Below, piece after piece: positions 14,647-22,150 of a stretch of 22,150 nt of DNA. The stretch covers positions 1-22,150 of the forward strand of contig CAAELJ010000002.1 in assembly GCA_900756725.1 (NCBI GenBank), in the 5' to 3' direction. The DNA comes from an uncultured Collinsella sp. Lineage in GTDB: Bacteria > Actinomycetota > Coriobacteriia > Coriobacteriales > Coriobacteriaceae. How positions within the stretch are numbered: position 1 is the stretch's first letter; each line of letters begins with the position of its first letter. The translations under genes were made by a program, and so were the position numbers. Under the pieces are notes generated by a model. That model searched no databases, was not told the DNA's origin, and saw nothing but the letters and a program-made list of their open reading frames with translations.

Positions 14647-14743
14647 GTGCTCGTGTACTCCTTGCGTAAACACTGCCTGTAACCCGTTAACTGTACCGCA
14701 CCTACCGCATCAGCGCGAGGGCGACCGAAGATATCCCGTCTAA

Positions 14744-15859
14744 CTAACGCAAACCCTCTACCGCATCGGCCAGAAGAGCGGCGGCTCTATCCTGAGCCAG
14801 ACCACGCGCCGCCTGACGCATGGCGTCGCGCGCCGCCGCGTCATCGACCAGGTGCAGCAGCTCATCGGCAAAGGCAGAACCGTCGATATCGGCATCGGCG
14901 CAGAGCACGCCGGCCCCGGCGTCGACCAGATAACGAGCATTGGTGGTTTGGTGATCGGCCGTCGCATGCGGATACGGCACGAGCACCGAGGGCACGGCGA
15001 GCGCAGCGATCTCGGCCACGCTCGATGCACCCGAACGCGAGAGCACCAAATCGGCAGCAGCCAGCATATCGCCCATGTTGTCGATGTAAGGCTGGACGCG
15101 GTAACGCTTCGCCTCCTCGGGCGTCAGCGCCAAAGCGCGCTCGGTCTCCTCAAAGCCGTCGGCACCCGTCGAATGCAACACATAGAGGTTCTTGCGCGAA
15201 AGCAGCTCGTTTTTGAGCGAAGTCACGCGCTCGTTGAGGTGCTGGGCGCCAAGTGAACCGCCAAAGACGAGCAGCAGCGTAGCGTCCTCGGGAACGCCAA
15301 GTGCCTTGCGGCCACGAGCGCGATCGCCCTCGATCACCGAGCGACGTACGGGGTTGCCGGTCATGAGCACGTGGTCAGGGTCACCTTCGCGCTCAAAGAC
15401 CGAACGCGCTGCCGGCACCGAGATGCACACGCGGGCGGCGTGGGAGTTCATCATCTTGTTGGCCAGGCCCGGAACAGAGTTCTGCTCATGCAGCAGATAC
15501 GGAACGCCTGCGCCCTTGCACCACCCCAGCAGCGGAACCTCGACATAGGCACCAAAACCGATGGCGGCATCGGGCTTGCCGACCTTTGAGAAATGATTGG
15601 CGAGCGCACGCTTGGCCTTATTGACACGCCACAGCGAGGTCAGCGCCGTCCAAGGACGGGAGCGGTCGAAGCCCGTGACCGTAATGGGCACAAATTCAAA
15701 CCCAGCCTCGGGGACCAAACGACCCTCGAGCTTGCGCGACTGGCCCACGAACACAACGTGGTGGCCACGGTCACGCAGTTCTTCGGCCAAGGCGAGCGCG
15801 GGGTTGATGTGTCCTGCCGTGCCGCCGGCTGCAATAGCAACGGTCATTTTATCGGTCAT
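14744..15859 (-). CDS. murG: Lipid II synthase MurG (GlcNAc transferase)
   Basis: A 371-residue GT-B glycosyltransferase at the inner membrane face that transfers GlcNAc from UDP-GlcNAc to lipid I, making lipid II. Motifs: AGGTAGHINPALALAEEL (11-28), HEQNSVPGLANK, the inter-domain GGSLGAQHLNE, SRSGASSVAEIAAL and PYPHATADHQTTNA (UDP-GlcNAc site). The ATG at 15859 has AAGGGA about 6 nt upstream; an internal ATG four codons later is a weaker alternative. The start overlaps the ftsW stop by 11 nt, indicating coupled translation. Confidence 0.98.
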   Translation of the reverse strand: MTDKMTVAIAAGGTAGHINPALALAEELRDRGHHVVFVGQSRKLEGRLVPEAGFEFVPITVTGFDRSRPWTALTSLWRVNKAKRALANHFSKVGKPDAAIGFGAYVEVPLLGWCKGAGVPYLLHEQNSVPGLANKMMNSHAARVCISVPAARSVFEREGDPDHVLMTGNPVRRSVIEGDRARGRKALGVPEDATLLLVFGGSLGAQHLNERVTSLKNELLSRKNLYVLHSTGADGFEETERALALTPEEAKRYRVQPYIDNMGDMLAAADLVLSRSGASSVAEIAALAVPSVLVPYPHATADHQTTNARYLVDAGAGVLCADADIDGSAFADELLHLVDDAAARDAMRQAARGLAQDRAAALLADAVEGLR

Positions 15860-17369
15860 GGTAGTCCCTTCGTACACGCGGTCCCTGGTCGTCGGTGCGC
15901 AGACGCGCCGACGGGTCCGAGTTCAAATCGATTCGATTATATCCGCCGCCCGCGTTGCGAGGGCTGGGGCGCTGCGGACGACCTTGCGGAGCCGTTCGCG
16001 AGCGTGGACGAGCTACCGGCTCGGATGCAGAACCATCCAGAACGGTAAAGCCGCTACGCGAAGGTCGTTCACCGCGCACATGGGCCACGCCGGCGGTGCT
16101 CTCGTCCATAACGGCAAAGCTCTCACGGCGGCGGTCATACTCATCGCGGCGGGCGCTCTCGTACGAAACGCGCAGGATCAACCCGGCAAGCATAAGCGAC
16201 ACAATAATCGACGAACCGCCGTAGCTAATAAACGGCAACGGTTTGCCCGTCATGGGAAACACGTTGAGGATGCCCAGCGCGTTAATCAAAAACTGCACCG
16301 CGAGAATGACCGCGGAGCCAGACGCCATAAGCGCGCCCCGACGATCGGTCGCCTGCTCGGCAATGCGAAACGCCGAGTAGATCAGCATCGCAAACACCAA
16401 GAAGAACAGCACGGTTCCGACAAAGCCGACTTCCTCGCCAATGATGGCCAGGATGTAGTCATTGTGCGCCTCGGGCAGATACGAGTACTTCATGGTTGAG
16501 TTGCCGATGCCACGGCCGAACAGACCGCCCGAGGCAAAGGCCATGATGGCAAGCGTGGCCTGATAGCCGTCACCATACTCGTCAGCCCAAGGGTTCAAGG
16601 CAACCTGAATACGCACCATACGGTACGGCTCTGCGACAAGTGCAATCACGATCACGAGAATGCCGAAGATTAGCACGCCGATGATAAATCTCGGGTCGAG
16701 ACCCGCAAACAACGCCATGCACATGAGGGTCAACAGGATGATCAGGACAGTACCGAAATCGGGCTGGATAAAGATCAGAAAGAGCGAAATACCCAGGTAG
16801 ATGCCCATCTTGCGAAGGAATTCGTTGATGTTGCCACCGGGCGAAAAGAAGCGATCAAGCATGATGGCCGAATACGCAATGGCAAATGGCTTTAAAAACT
16901 CGGAAGGCTGGAACTGAATACCGGCGATGTTGAGCCAGCGCGTTGCGCCACGGCTGCCGCTGCCCACCAAGAACACCAGAAACAGTAGCCCTATCATGCC
17001 GATAAGGAAGATCCTAAGCACATCCTCCCCAAACCAGCTGTCCGGCAAAACGCGCACGATGGCAATCAGCGCCAGAACACCAACCACGGCAAACGCGGCC
17101 TGTCGACCCAGGAAAAACGTCGCCGAGCCATTCTCGTGCAGCGCCTCGACCGAAGACGCCGAGTACACCATCAGCAGACCAAAGCACACCAAAGTAAACA
17201 GGCAGGCCATAAATATCAGACGGGGGCGCATGATGCGGGCGGGAACGCCGGCAATATAGCGTTCGCTAAACGACTGCCTGCCACGACCGGAACGCGGTGT
17301 GCTGCGCCGCGAGGAAGCACGGTCCGAGTCGGGCCTCCTCATACCTTGTCGGGGGCTCTCCTCTCTCAC
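15849..17369 (-). CDS. ftsW: Septal peptidoglycan polymerase FtsW (SEDS family) with long charged tails
   Basis: A 506-residue polytopic SEDS glycosyltransferase that polymerises lipid II at the septum together with the class B PBP. About ten membrane helices span residues 48-402. Family signatures: GATRWLNIAGIQFQPSEFLK (141-160), PEAHNDYILAIIGEE (299-313, with the catalytic Asp304 in the H-x-D motif) and PLPFISYGGSS (377-387). It differs from typical FtsW by a 45-residue basic Ser/Arg N-terminal tail and a roughly 105-residue Arg/Ser/Pro-rich cytoplasmic C-terminal tail. The GTG at 17369 is chosen because AGGGG lies 6 nt upstream; TTG 17375 and ATG 17342 are alternatives. It starts 9 bp after murD. 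Confidence 0.96.
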   Translation of the reverse strand: MREESPRQGMRRPDSDRASSRRSTPRSGRGRQSFSERYIAGVPARIMRPRLIFMACLFTLVCFGLLMVYSASSVEALHENGSATFFLGRQAAFAVVGVLALIAIVRVLPDSWFGEDVLRIFLIGMIGLLFLVFLVGSGSRGATRWLNIAGIQFQPSEFLKPFAIAYSAIMLDRFFSPGGNINEFLRKMGIYLGISLFLIFIQPDFGTVLIILLTLMCMALFAGLDPRFIIGVLIFGILVIVIALVAEPYRMVRIQVALNPWADEYGDGYQATLAIMAFASGGLFGRGIGNSTMKYSYLPEAHNDYILAIIGEEVGFVGTVLFFLVFAMLIYSAFRIAEQATDRRGALMASGSAVILAVQFLINALGILNVFPMTGKPLPFISYGGSSIIVSLMLAGLILRVSYESARRDEYDRRRESFAVMDESTAGVAHVRGERPSRSGFTVLDGSASEPVARPRSRTAPQGRPQRPSPRNAGGGYNRIDLNSDPSARLRTDDQGPRVRRDYHDR

Positions 17370-17378
17370 CGGCAACCC

Positions 17379-18785
17379 CTATTCCATTTGCGATTTCGCT
17401 GCAGCGGCAAGCTGGGCCACGTAGTCCTTAAACACGCGGCCGCGCTCCTCATAGCCCGAGAACTCATCGAACGAAGAGCAGGCAGGAGAAAGTAAGATCA
17501 CGTCGCCACGGCTCGACAGCGAACGGGCAACGTCCACGGCATCGCGTAGGTCATCCGCTTGGGCGATATCCACATCGCCATCGACATCGGCCTCGTCCAT
17601 AGCGGCGGTAAAGCGCTCGCGCGCATCGCCAAAGCAGACGACCGAGCGCACGTTATCCATAACGACGCGCGCGAAGTCCGTGAGCGGCGTGCCCTTATCG
17701 TGGCCGCCGAGCAGCAAGATCACGTTGTCATCGGGAAATGCCGTCAGTGCCTTCTCGACCGCGTCGGTGTTGGTCGCCTTGGAATCGTTGACGTAGCGCA
17801 CTCCGTCAATCTCGCCGCACGGCTCCACGCGGTGCTCGAGCGGCTGGAACGAGGCCAGACCGCGGCAAATGCCCTCGGGATTGGCACCGACGGCCAGGAC
17901 AGCCGTGGCAGCGCACAGGGCATTGATAACATTATGATGGCCCGAAATCTTGAGCTCGGACGTGGCGACAAGCTGGGTCTCGACGCCCTTCAGGCGCACG
18001 ATCATCTTGCCATCGCGCACAAAGGCGACATCCTCACCCTCTGGCTCATCAAAGGCAACCTTGCAGATGCGACGACCCGGCGTGTAGATGTACTCATCGA
18101 ACTCGTGAATGCCGGCGTCTTCGACGTCGACGACCACCAGATCGTCATCGACCATATTGTCAAACAGTTTGATCTTGGCAAGCGCATAGTTCTTATGGCT
18201 CTTATGCCAGCCCAAGTGGTCGGGAGTGATGTTGAGCAGCACCGCCACGCGAGGGTGGAGCTCGGTGGTCGTAGCAATCTGATAGCTCGAGAGCTCAGCC
18301 ACAAACCACTCGTTGTGGGCTCGGCCGTCAATCTCGTTGATAGGCGGCTCACCGATGTTGCCGACAGCTACACTGGCCTCACCGGAAGCCTTGAGCAGAT
18401 AATCGGTCAGCGACGTGGTGGTCGTCTTGCCGTTGGTGCCCGTGATGGCAATCCAGTTATCGGGCGACAGGCGATAGGCAAACTCGGGCTCACCCATAAT
18501 CTGGGCGGCATGCTCGCGCCCGGCCTTAAAGAAGCCCGAGAACTCCGAGATGCCCGGGCACGTCACGCATACGTCATAGGCGCCCTCGACCTGTTCGGTC
18601 CCATAGACAAACGACGCACCAGCAGCCTCGAGCGCACGCGTGGCGTCATTGGGCTCAGAGGTGCCGCCGCCATACACGGTAACGGCGCTTACGCGCTCTG
18701 GATGTGCCAGCGCCCAGCGGGCGACATCGAGACCGGATTTGCCCTGACCCAAAACGAGCAGGCTAAAGACATCAGCAAGAGGCAT
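17379..18785 (-). CDS. murD: UDP-N-acetylmuramoyl-L-alanine--D-glutamate ligase MurD
   Basis: A 468-residue cytoplasmic Mur ligase adding D-glutamate. Motifs: N-terminal UDP-binding VLGQGKSGLDVARWA (11-25), ATP P-loop GTNGKTTTT (116-124), ELSSYQIATT (the MurD-specific SS(F/Y)Q motif), NITPDHLGWHKS, and VNDSKATNTDAVEKAL, a strong MurD marker. The length is normal. The ATG at 18785 lies 9 bp after mraY and has no strong SD, so translational coupling is likely. Confidence 0.98.
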   Translation of the reverse strand: MPLADVFSLLVLGQGKSGLDVARWALAHPERVSAVTVYGGGTSEPNDATRALEAAGASFVYGTEQVEGAYDVCVTCPGISEFSGFFKAGREHAAQIMGEPEFAYRLSPDNWIAITGTNGKTTTTSLTDYLLKASGEASVAVGNIGEPPINEIDGRAHNEWFVAELSSYQIATTTELHPRVAVLLNITPDHLGWHKSHKNYALAKIKLFDNMVDDDLVVVDVEDAGIHEFDEYIYTPGRRICKVAFDEPEGEDVAFVRDGKMIVRLKGVETQLVATSELKISGHHNVINALCAATAVLAVGANPEGICRGLASFQPLEHRVEPCGEIDGVRYVNDSKATNTDAVEKALTAFPDDNVILLLGGHDKGTPLTDFARVVMDNVRSVVCFGDARERFTAAMDEADVDGDVDIAQADDLRDAVDVARSLSSRGDVILLSPACSSFDEFSGYEERGRVFKDYVAQLAAAAKSQME

Positions 18786-18794
18786 GAAAGACCA

Positions 18795-19814
18795 CTATCC
18801 CAACTGGAAGAACAGAGCAAGGCCAACGGCACCAAATGCCGCAGCGATAATCCAAAAACGGATGACGACCTTGGTCTCGGCCCAACCCTTCTTTTCGAAA
18901 TGATGATGGATGGGCGCCATAAGGAAGACGCGCTTGTGCGTAAAGTGGAAGTAGACAACCTGAATCATGACCGACAGGGTCTCAACGATAAACAGGCCAC
19001 CGATGATGAGGGAGACGACCTCGGTGTTAGTCATGATGGACGTACAGGCAAACGCGGCGCCCAGAGCAAGCGAGCCGGTATCACCCATAAAGATGCTCGC
19101 CGGATAGCAGTTGAACCACAGAAAGCCCAGGCAGGCACCGGCACACGCGGTGCAGAAGATGGACAGGTTCACGTCTCCGTGCAAAAACGCCATGGCAGCC
19201 ATGGCGAGCATGGCGATCATGGAGGTGCCGCCAGCAAGACCGTCAAGGCCATCGGTCAAGTTCACGGCATTAGAAAGACCGGCAATCATCAGCCAGCAAA
19301 AGACAATATAGAGCCACGGGAACGAATAGCCGCAGATGGTAGTCGAAAGCACGCCAAGGTCAATCGTCAACCCACCGGGAAAACGAATCTCGGGGGCGAC
19401 GCCGCACCAGTTGACGGCAAGCACCGTAAAGGTGACACAGATAATGGTTAGGCCGATCATCTTGGCATGAGGCGTCAGACCGAGCGAGCGCCCATGCGTA
19501 ACGGAGGTCAGGTCGTCGATCAGGCCCAGCACACCGGTCGCCAGCGTGGCGAGCAGCACGAGCACGAGCTCGGTGGTGAGCTTTCCCATCAGCAGGCAGG
19601 TCAGCGAGATCGCGACGAGGATGACAACACCACCCATGGTGGGCGTTCCCTGCTTAACCAAATGACGCTTGGGGCCGTCGGCACGAACCTGCTGGCCGAT
19701 ACCCTCGACCTTGAGCAGCTTAATCCACCACGGCATGAGCAGCAGCGCAATGGCTGCGGCGATGCCAAGCCCCAAAAAAGCCTGATACGTTGGATACGAG
19801 GGATTGCCGAACAT
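18795..19814 (-). CDS. mraY: Phospho-N-acetylmuramoyl-pentapeptide transferase MraY
   Basis: A 339-residue membrane enzyme with about ten helices that transfers phospho-MurNAc-pentapeptide onto undecaprenyl phosphate, giving lipid I. Active-site elements: DDLTSVTHGRSLGLTPHAKM (the aspartate pair), NAVNLTDGLDGLAGG, MGDTGSLALG, and the histidine motif MAPIHHHFEKKGW. The ATG at 19814 follows the murF stop by 3 nt. The family-typical start MFGN...YQAFLGLGIA fits. The assignment is unambiguous. Confidence 0.98.
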   Translation of the reverse strand: MFGNPSYPTYQAFLGLGIAAAIALLLMPWWIKLLKVEGIGQQVRADGPKRHLVKQGTPTMGGVVILVAISLTCLLMGKLTTELVLVLLATLATGVLGLIDDLTSVTHGRSLGLTPHAKMIGLTIICVTFTVLAVNWCGVAPEIRFPGGLTIDLGVLSTTICGYSFPWLYIVFCWLMIAGLSNAVNLTDGLDGLAGGTSMIAMLAMAAMAFLHGDVNLSIFCTACAGACLGFLWFNCYPASIFMGDTGSLALGAAFACTSIMTNTEVVSLIIGGLFIVETLSVMIQVVYFHFTHKRVFLMAPIHHHFEKKGWAETKVVIRFWIIAAAFGAVGLALFFQLG

Positions 19815-19817
19815 GGG

Positions 19818-21242
19818 CTAGCACACACCTTCCACAAAGCGGTCGAGCTCAACAAAGCGGGAACCCTTGACCAGTACAACATCATGTTTTTCAAGCGCAC
19901 CGCCCATGCGGTCGAGCACCTGCTGATAATCGGAGAACACCTGGATGCGGTCCTCGTCCATGCCCATCATGCGCGCGGCATCGGCCATAAGCTGGGCCAG
20001 CTCACCACCCACGCACGCCAGCATGTCGAGCTTCTTGGCGGCGGCATAGGCGCCCACGAGCTCATGCATGCGAGGAGCCTCATCGCCCATCTCGCCCATC
20101 TCGCCCAGGATCGCCATGCGAGACCCCGTGCACGAAAGCGAGCACAGCAGGTCGAGACCGGCTGCCATGGATTCGGCACTGGCGTTATAGGAATCATCGA
20201 TGACGCGGGCACCGCTCTTGGCGCGCTTGATCTCCTGGCGGTGACCGGTGATTGTGAGGCCCCTAAAGGCAGCATCGATCTGCTCGGGCGTCACGCCCAG
20301 GCGATAGGCAACCGCGGCGGCCTTAACGGCATTAGGAACGGACTGCACGCCGGGGATGGCAAGCATGGTATCGATTGTCTCGCCCTGACCAAAATCGAGC
20401 GTAAAGACCGGACGGCCCTCGTCATCAACGCGAACGTCGCGGGCGCGGACCTCATCATCGTCAGAGACACCGGCCAGCATCACGTCGATACCAGCAGGCC
20501 GGGCGAACGTATCGCGAATGAACGGCGTAAAATCGTCCTCGCCGCCCAAAACCAGCAGCGGCAAATAGTCGCCGGCGGCGCACATGCCCTGGACAATCTC
20601 GGCCTTAGCGCGGGCGATGTTCTCGCGGCTGCCCAAAATGCCGATATGAGAGGTGCCGATCTTGCTCACGATGGCAAGGTTGGGATTGGCGGACTGGGAC
20701 AGGCGCTCGATCTCGTGGAAATGGTTCATGCCCATCTCGAGCACCAGGACCTCGGTATCGGCCGGAGCGGAAAGCACCGTGAGCGGCATGCCGATCAGGT
20801 TATTGAAATTGCCCTTGGTGGCCCAGACACGATAGCGCTTGGCGAGCACAGCGGCGAGAACGTCCTTGGTCGTCGTCTTGCCGATGGAACCGGTAATGCC
20901 AACGACCAGGCAGCCAAGCTCCAGGCGATACGCGTGCGCCAAACGCAGCAGAAACTCCTCGGGATCATCGGTCAGCAAGATGGCACAGCCCTTGTCCTGC
21001 GCCAGCGAGACCAGCTCGGCCTCGGGCTCACGCGTCATCACGACGGCGCCGGCACCCGACTGGACGGCATGGGAAGCAAAATCATTGCCGTCGACGTTTT
21101 CACCGGGAAAGGCGACGAAAATCGTCCCTTCCTCGACCTGGCGCGAGTCGATAACGCACCCGCGGCATACCCGATCGACTTCTCCCGTCACGGTTCGGGC
21201 CCCTGTTGCGGCCGCGAGGTTGTTGACGGCGATCTCTATCAT
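19818..21242 (-). CDS. murF: UDP-MurNAc-tripeptide--D-Ala-D-Ala ligase MurF
   Basis: A 474-residue Mur ligase that adds D-Ala-D-Ala to complete the stem peptide. Seen: the N-terminal IDSRQVEEGTIFVAFPGENVDG region (the DSR uridine-site motif common to MurE and MurF), P-loop GITGSIGKTTTKD (115-127), LEMGMNHFHEIERLS and IDDSYNASAESM, which is typical of MurF. The ATG at 21242 has GGGGAG about 5 nt upstream. No murE is seen between the PBP gene and murF, where many genomes place it, so murE must lie elsewhere. A 128-bp gap with a possible promoter precedes it. Confidence 0.97.
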   Translation of the reverse strand: MIEIAVNNLAAATGARTVTGEVDRVCRGCVIDSRQVEEGTIFVAFPGENVDGNDFASHAVQSGAGAVVMTREPEAELVSLAQDKGCAILLTDDPEEFLLRLAHAYRLELGCLVVGITGSIGKTTTKDVLAAVLAKRYRVWATKGNFNNLIGMPLTVLSAPADTEVLVLEMGMNHFHEIERLSQSANPNLAIVSKIGTSHIGILGSRENIARAKAEIVQGMCAAGDYLPLLVLGGEDDFTPFIRDTFARPAGIDVMLAGVSDDDEVRARDVRVDDEGRPVFTLDFGQGETIDTMLAIPGVQSVPNAVKAAAVAYRLGVTPEQIDAAFRGLTITGHRQEIKRAKSGARVIDDSYNASAESMAAGLDLLCSLSCTGSRMAILGEMGEMGDEAPRMHELVGAYAAAKKLDMLACVGGELAQLMADAARMMGMDEDRIQVFSDYQQVLDRMGGALEKHDVVLVKGSRFVELDRFVEGVC

Positions 21243-21280
21243 TGCAGCTCCCCTGTAAACCTAAATAATGTTATCGGCGT

Positions 21281-21286
21281 ATTGTA
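21281..21286 (-). promoter_or_regulatory. Possible -10 element upstream of murF
   Basis: On the minus strand TACAAT (21286-21281) matches 5 of 6 bases of the sigma-A -10 consensus and lies about 40 bp before the murF start in the 128-bp gap after the PBP gene. No good -35 is found 16-18 bp upstream, so this is only a weak candidate for an internal promoter of the cluster. Confidence 0.25.
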
Positions 21287-21370
21287 TCCCAGCGCCGCGC
21301 ATGCGTGGTGCAGGGCATGTGAACACCCCTCATATGGGACAACAAACCACGCCCCAAAGATTGTAACCCC

Positions 21371-22150
21371 CTACTTCGTGTGTGGGATACCCAGCACGTC
21401 GAGCGCGTTGGCCATAATGGACTGGAACGGCACCGCAGCGGCATCTGAGCCGCTCGGCGTTCCGTCGAGCGTGATATAGCACAGTACCTTGGGCGATTGT
21501 GCCGGTGCAAAGCCCATAAAGGACGACATGTAGTTCTCCTTGAGGTAGCCGCCGTTCTCGTCGGCACGTTCGGCCGTACCGGTCTTACCCGCCACGTCAT
21601 AGCCGTCAACCGCGCCGCCAACGCCCGTTCCCTCCGACACGACCGTCTGCATGCACGATGTCACCTGGGATGCGGCGTCCTCCGAAATCGCGCGCTCGCC
21701 TTCGCCCCAGTCCCTCTCGTCGCCTTTGCTGGACTTATAGAAGTGCGGGGTCATCATCACGCCGCCGTTGGCGATGCCGCCCACGGCACGTGCGATCTCA
21801 ATCGGCGAGACAGACAGCGCCTGTCCAAAGCTCATCGAGCCCAGCGTGGCGCCGTCATACTGGTCACGCTCCTTGACGATGCCCAGGCTCTCGCCCGGAA
21901 AATCGACACCAGAGCCGTGACCGATGCCCCACTTGTCCACATAGGCGGCAAAGTCGTCGGCACCGATCTTGCGCCCCACCAGGACAAATCCCACGTTGGA
22001 CGAACGGCGCATCATCTCGCGCACATCCATGGTCATGGCGTAGTCGCGCTTGTCGGCATCGGTGACGGTATCGTCGCCCACCTTGATGCTCGCCGGCACC
22101 TCAAACGACGTACTCGACCGCACGACACCCAAGTCGAAGCCGGCGCCCGC
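21371..22150 (-). CDS. ftsI: Class B penicillin-binding protein (FtsI/PBP-like transpeptidase), C-terminal part, cut by the window edge
   Basis: The frame is open to the right edge, so the N-terminus (membrane anchor, pedestal domain and the SxxK active-site motif) is outside the window. The 259 visible codons hold the end of the transpeptidase domain: the SxN motif SSN in MRRSSNVGF, GIGHGSGVDFPGES, the FGQALSVSPIEIARA stretch typical of class B PBPs, and the KTG motif in VAGKTGTAE, then SSFMGFAPAQSPK. It cross-links septal peptidoglycan as partner of FtsW. The stop is TAG at 21371; no PASTA domains follow the transpeptidase domain. Position upstream of murF supports ftsI, but the exact paralogue (FtsI or Spo-type) cannot be shown from a fragment. 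Confidence 0.92.
   Translation of the reverse strand, partial: AGAGFDLGVVRSSTSFEVPASIKVGDDTVTDADKRDYAMTMDVREMMRRSSNVGFVLVGRKIGADDFAAYVDKWGIGHGSGVDFPGESLGIVKERDQYDGATLGSMSFGQALSVSPIEIARAVGGIANGGVMMTPHFYKSSKGDERDWGEGERAISEDAASQVTSCMQTVVSEGTGVGGAVDGYDVAGKTGTAERADENGGYLKENYMSSFMGFAPAQSPKVLCYITLDGTPSGSDAAAVPFQSIMANALDVLGIPHTK

Noticed and set aside
17559..19451. 630-codon plus-strand open frame opposite murD and mraY
   Set aside because: It is antisense to two unambiguous genes with complete active-site motifs; long antisense frames are expected in GC-rich coding DNA, and the product has no recognisable domain.
19467..21479. 670-codon plus-strand open frame opposite mraY, murF and the PBP gene
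   Set aside because: Same reason: antisense of conserved genes, with His/Gly/Arg-rich low-information translation.

Overview
The window looks like a chromosomal segment of a high-GC Gram-positive bacterium of the actinobacterial class Coriobacteriia, possibly Collinsella or a close relative. The evidence is a division and cell-wall (dcw) cluster with sepF and divIVA but no ftsA, an FtsQ and an FtsW with long basic tails, and GC-rich coding with C/G-ending codons. The genus assignment is recall-based inference and was not checked by any search. Everything from about 800 to the right edge is coded on the minus strand, so the transcription order runs from high to low coordinates.

Right part (22150 to 9733, read leftwards): the C-terminal part of a class B penicillin-binding protein (ftsI-like, cut by the window edge), then murF, mraY, murD, ftsW, murG, murC, murB, ftsQ and ftsZ. 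Spacing is tight, with overlaps at ftsW/murG and murB/ftsQ. These genes build lipid II from UDP-MurNAc (MurB, C, D, F), load it on the membrane (MraY, MurG), polymerise and cross-link it at the septum (FtsW, PBP), and organise the division ring (FtsQ, FtsZ). ftsZ has its own 198-bp upstream region with a foldable leader, and a clear intrinsic terminator follows it.

Middle part (9643 to 3427): a new unit starts after the ftsZ terminator. Its upstream region carries a near-perfect 11-bp tandem repeat that resembles a Pho box. Then come pgeF (ylmD type, peptidoglycan editing factor), whose stop overlaps the start of pstS, and then pstC, pstA, pstB and phoU. The complete high-affinity phosphate uptake system therefore sits between pgeF and yggS, two genes that are commonly adjacent downstream of ftsZ in Gram-positive bacteria.

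Left part (4164 to 1598): the rest of the ftsZ-downstream block, yggS (ylmE), sepF (ylmF), a yggT (ylmG) gene with no usual start codon at its expected N-terminus, and divIVA, closed by a strong intrinsic terminator. Beyond it are a lower-GC, AT-richer intergenic region with two related palindromes, a small predicted membrane-anchored protein of unknown function on the minus strand, and at the left edge a nitroreductase-family gene on the plus strand whose codon usage changes sharply partway through. I saw no rRNA, tRNA, CRISPR array, transposase or phage gene.
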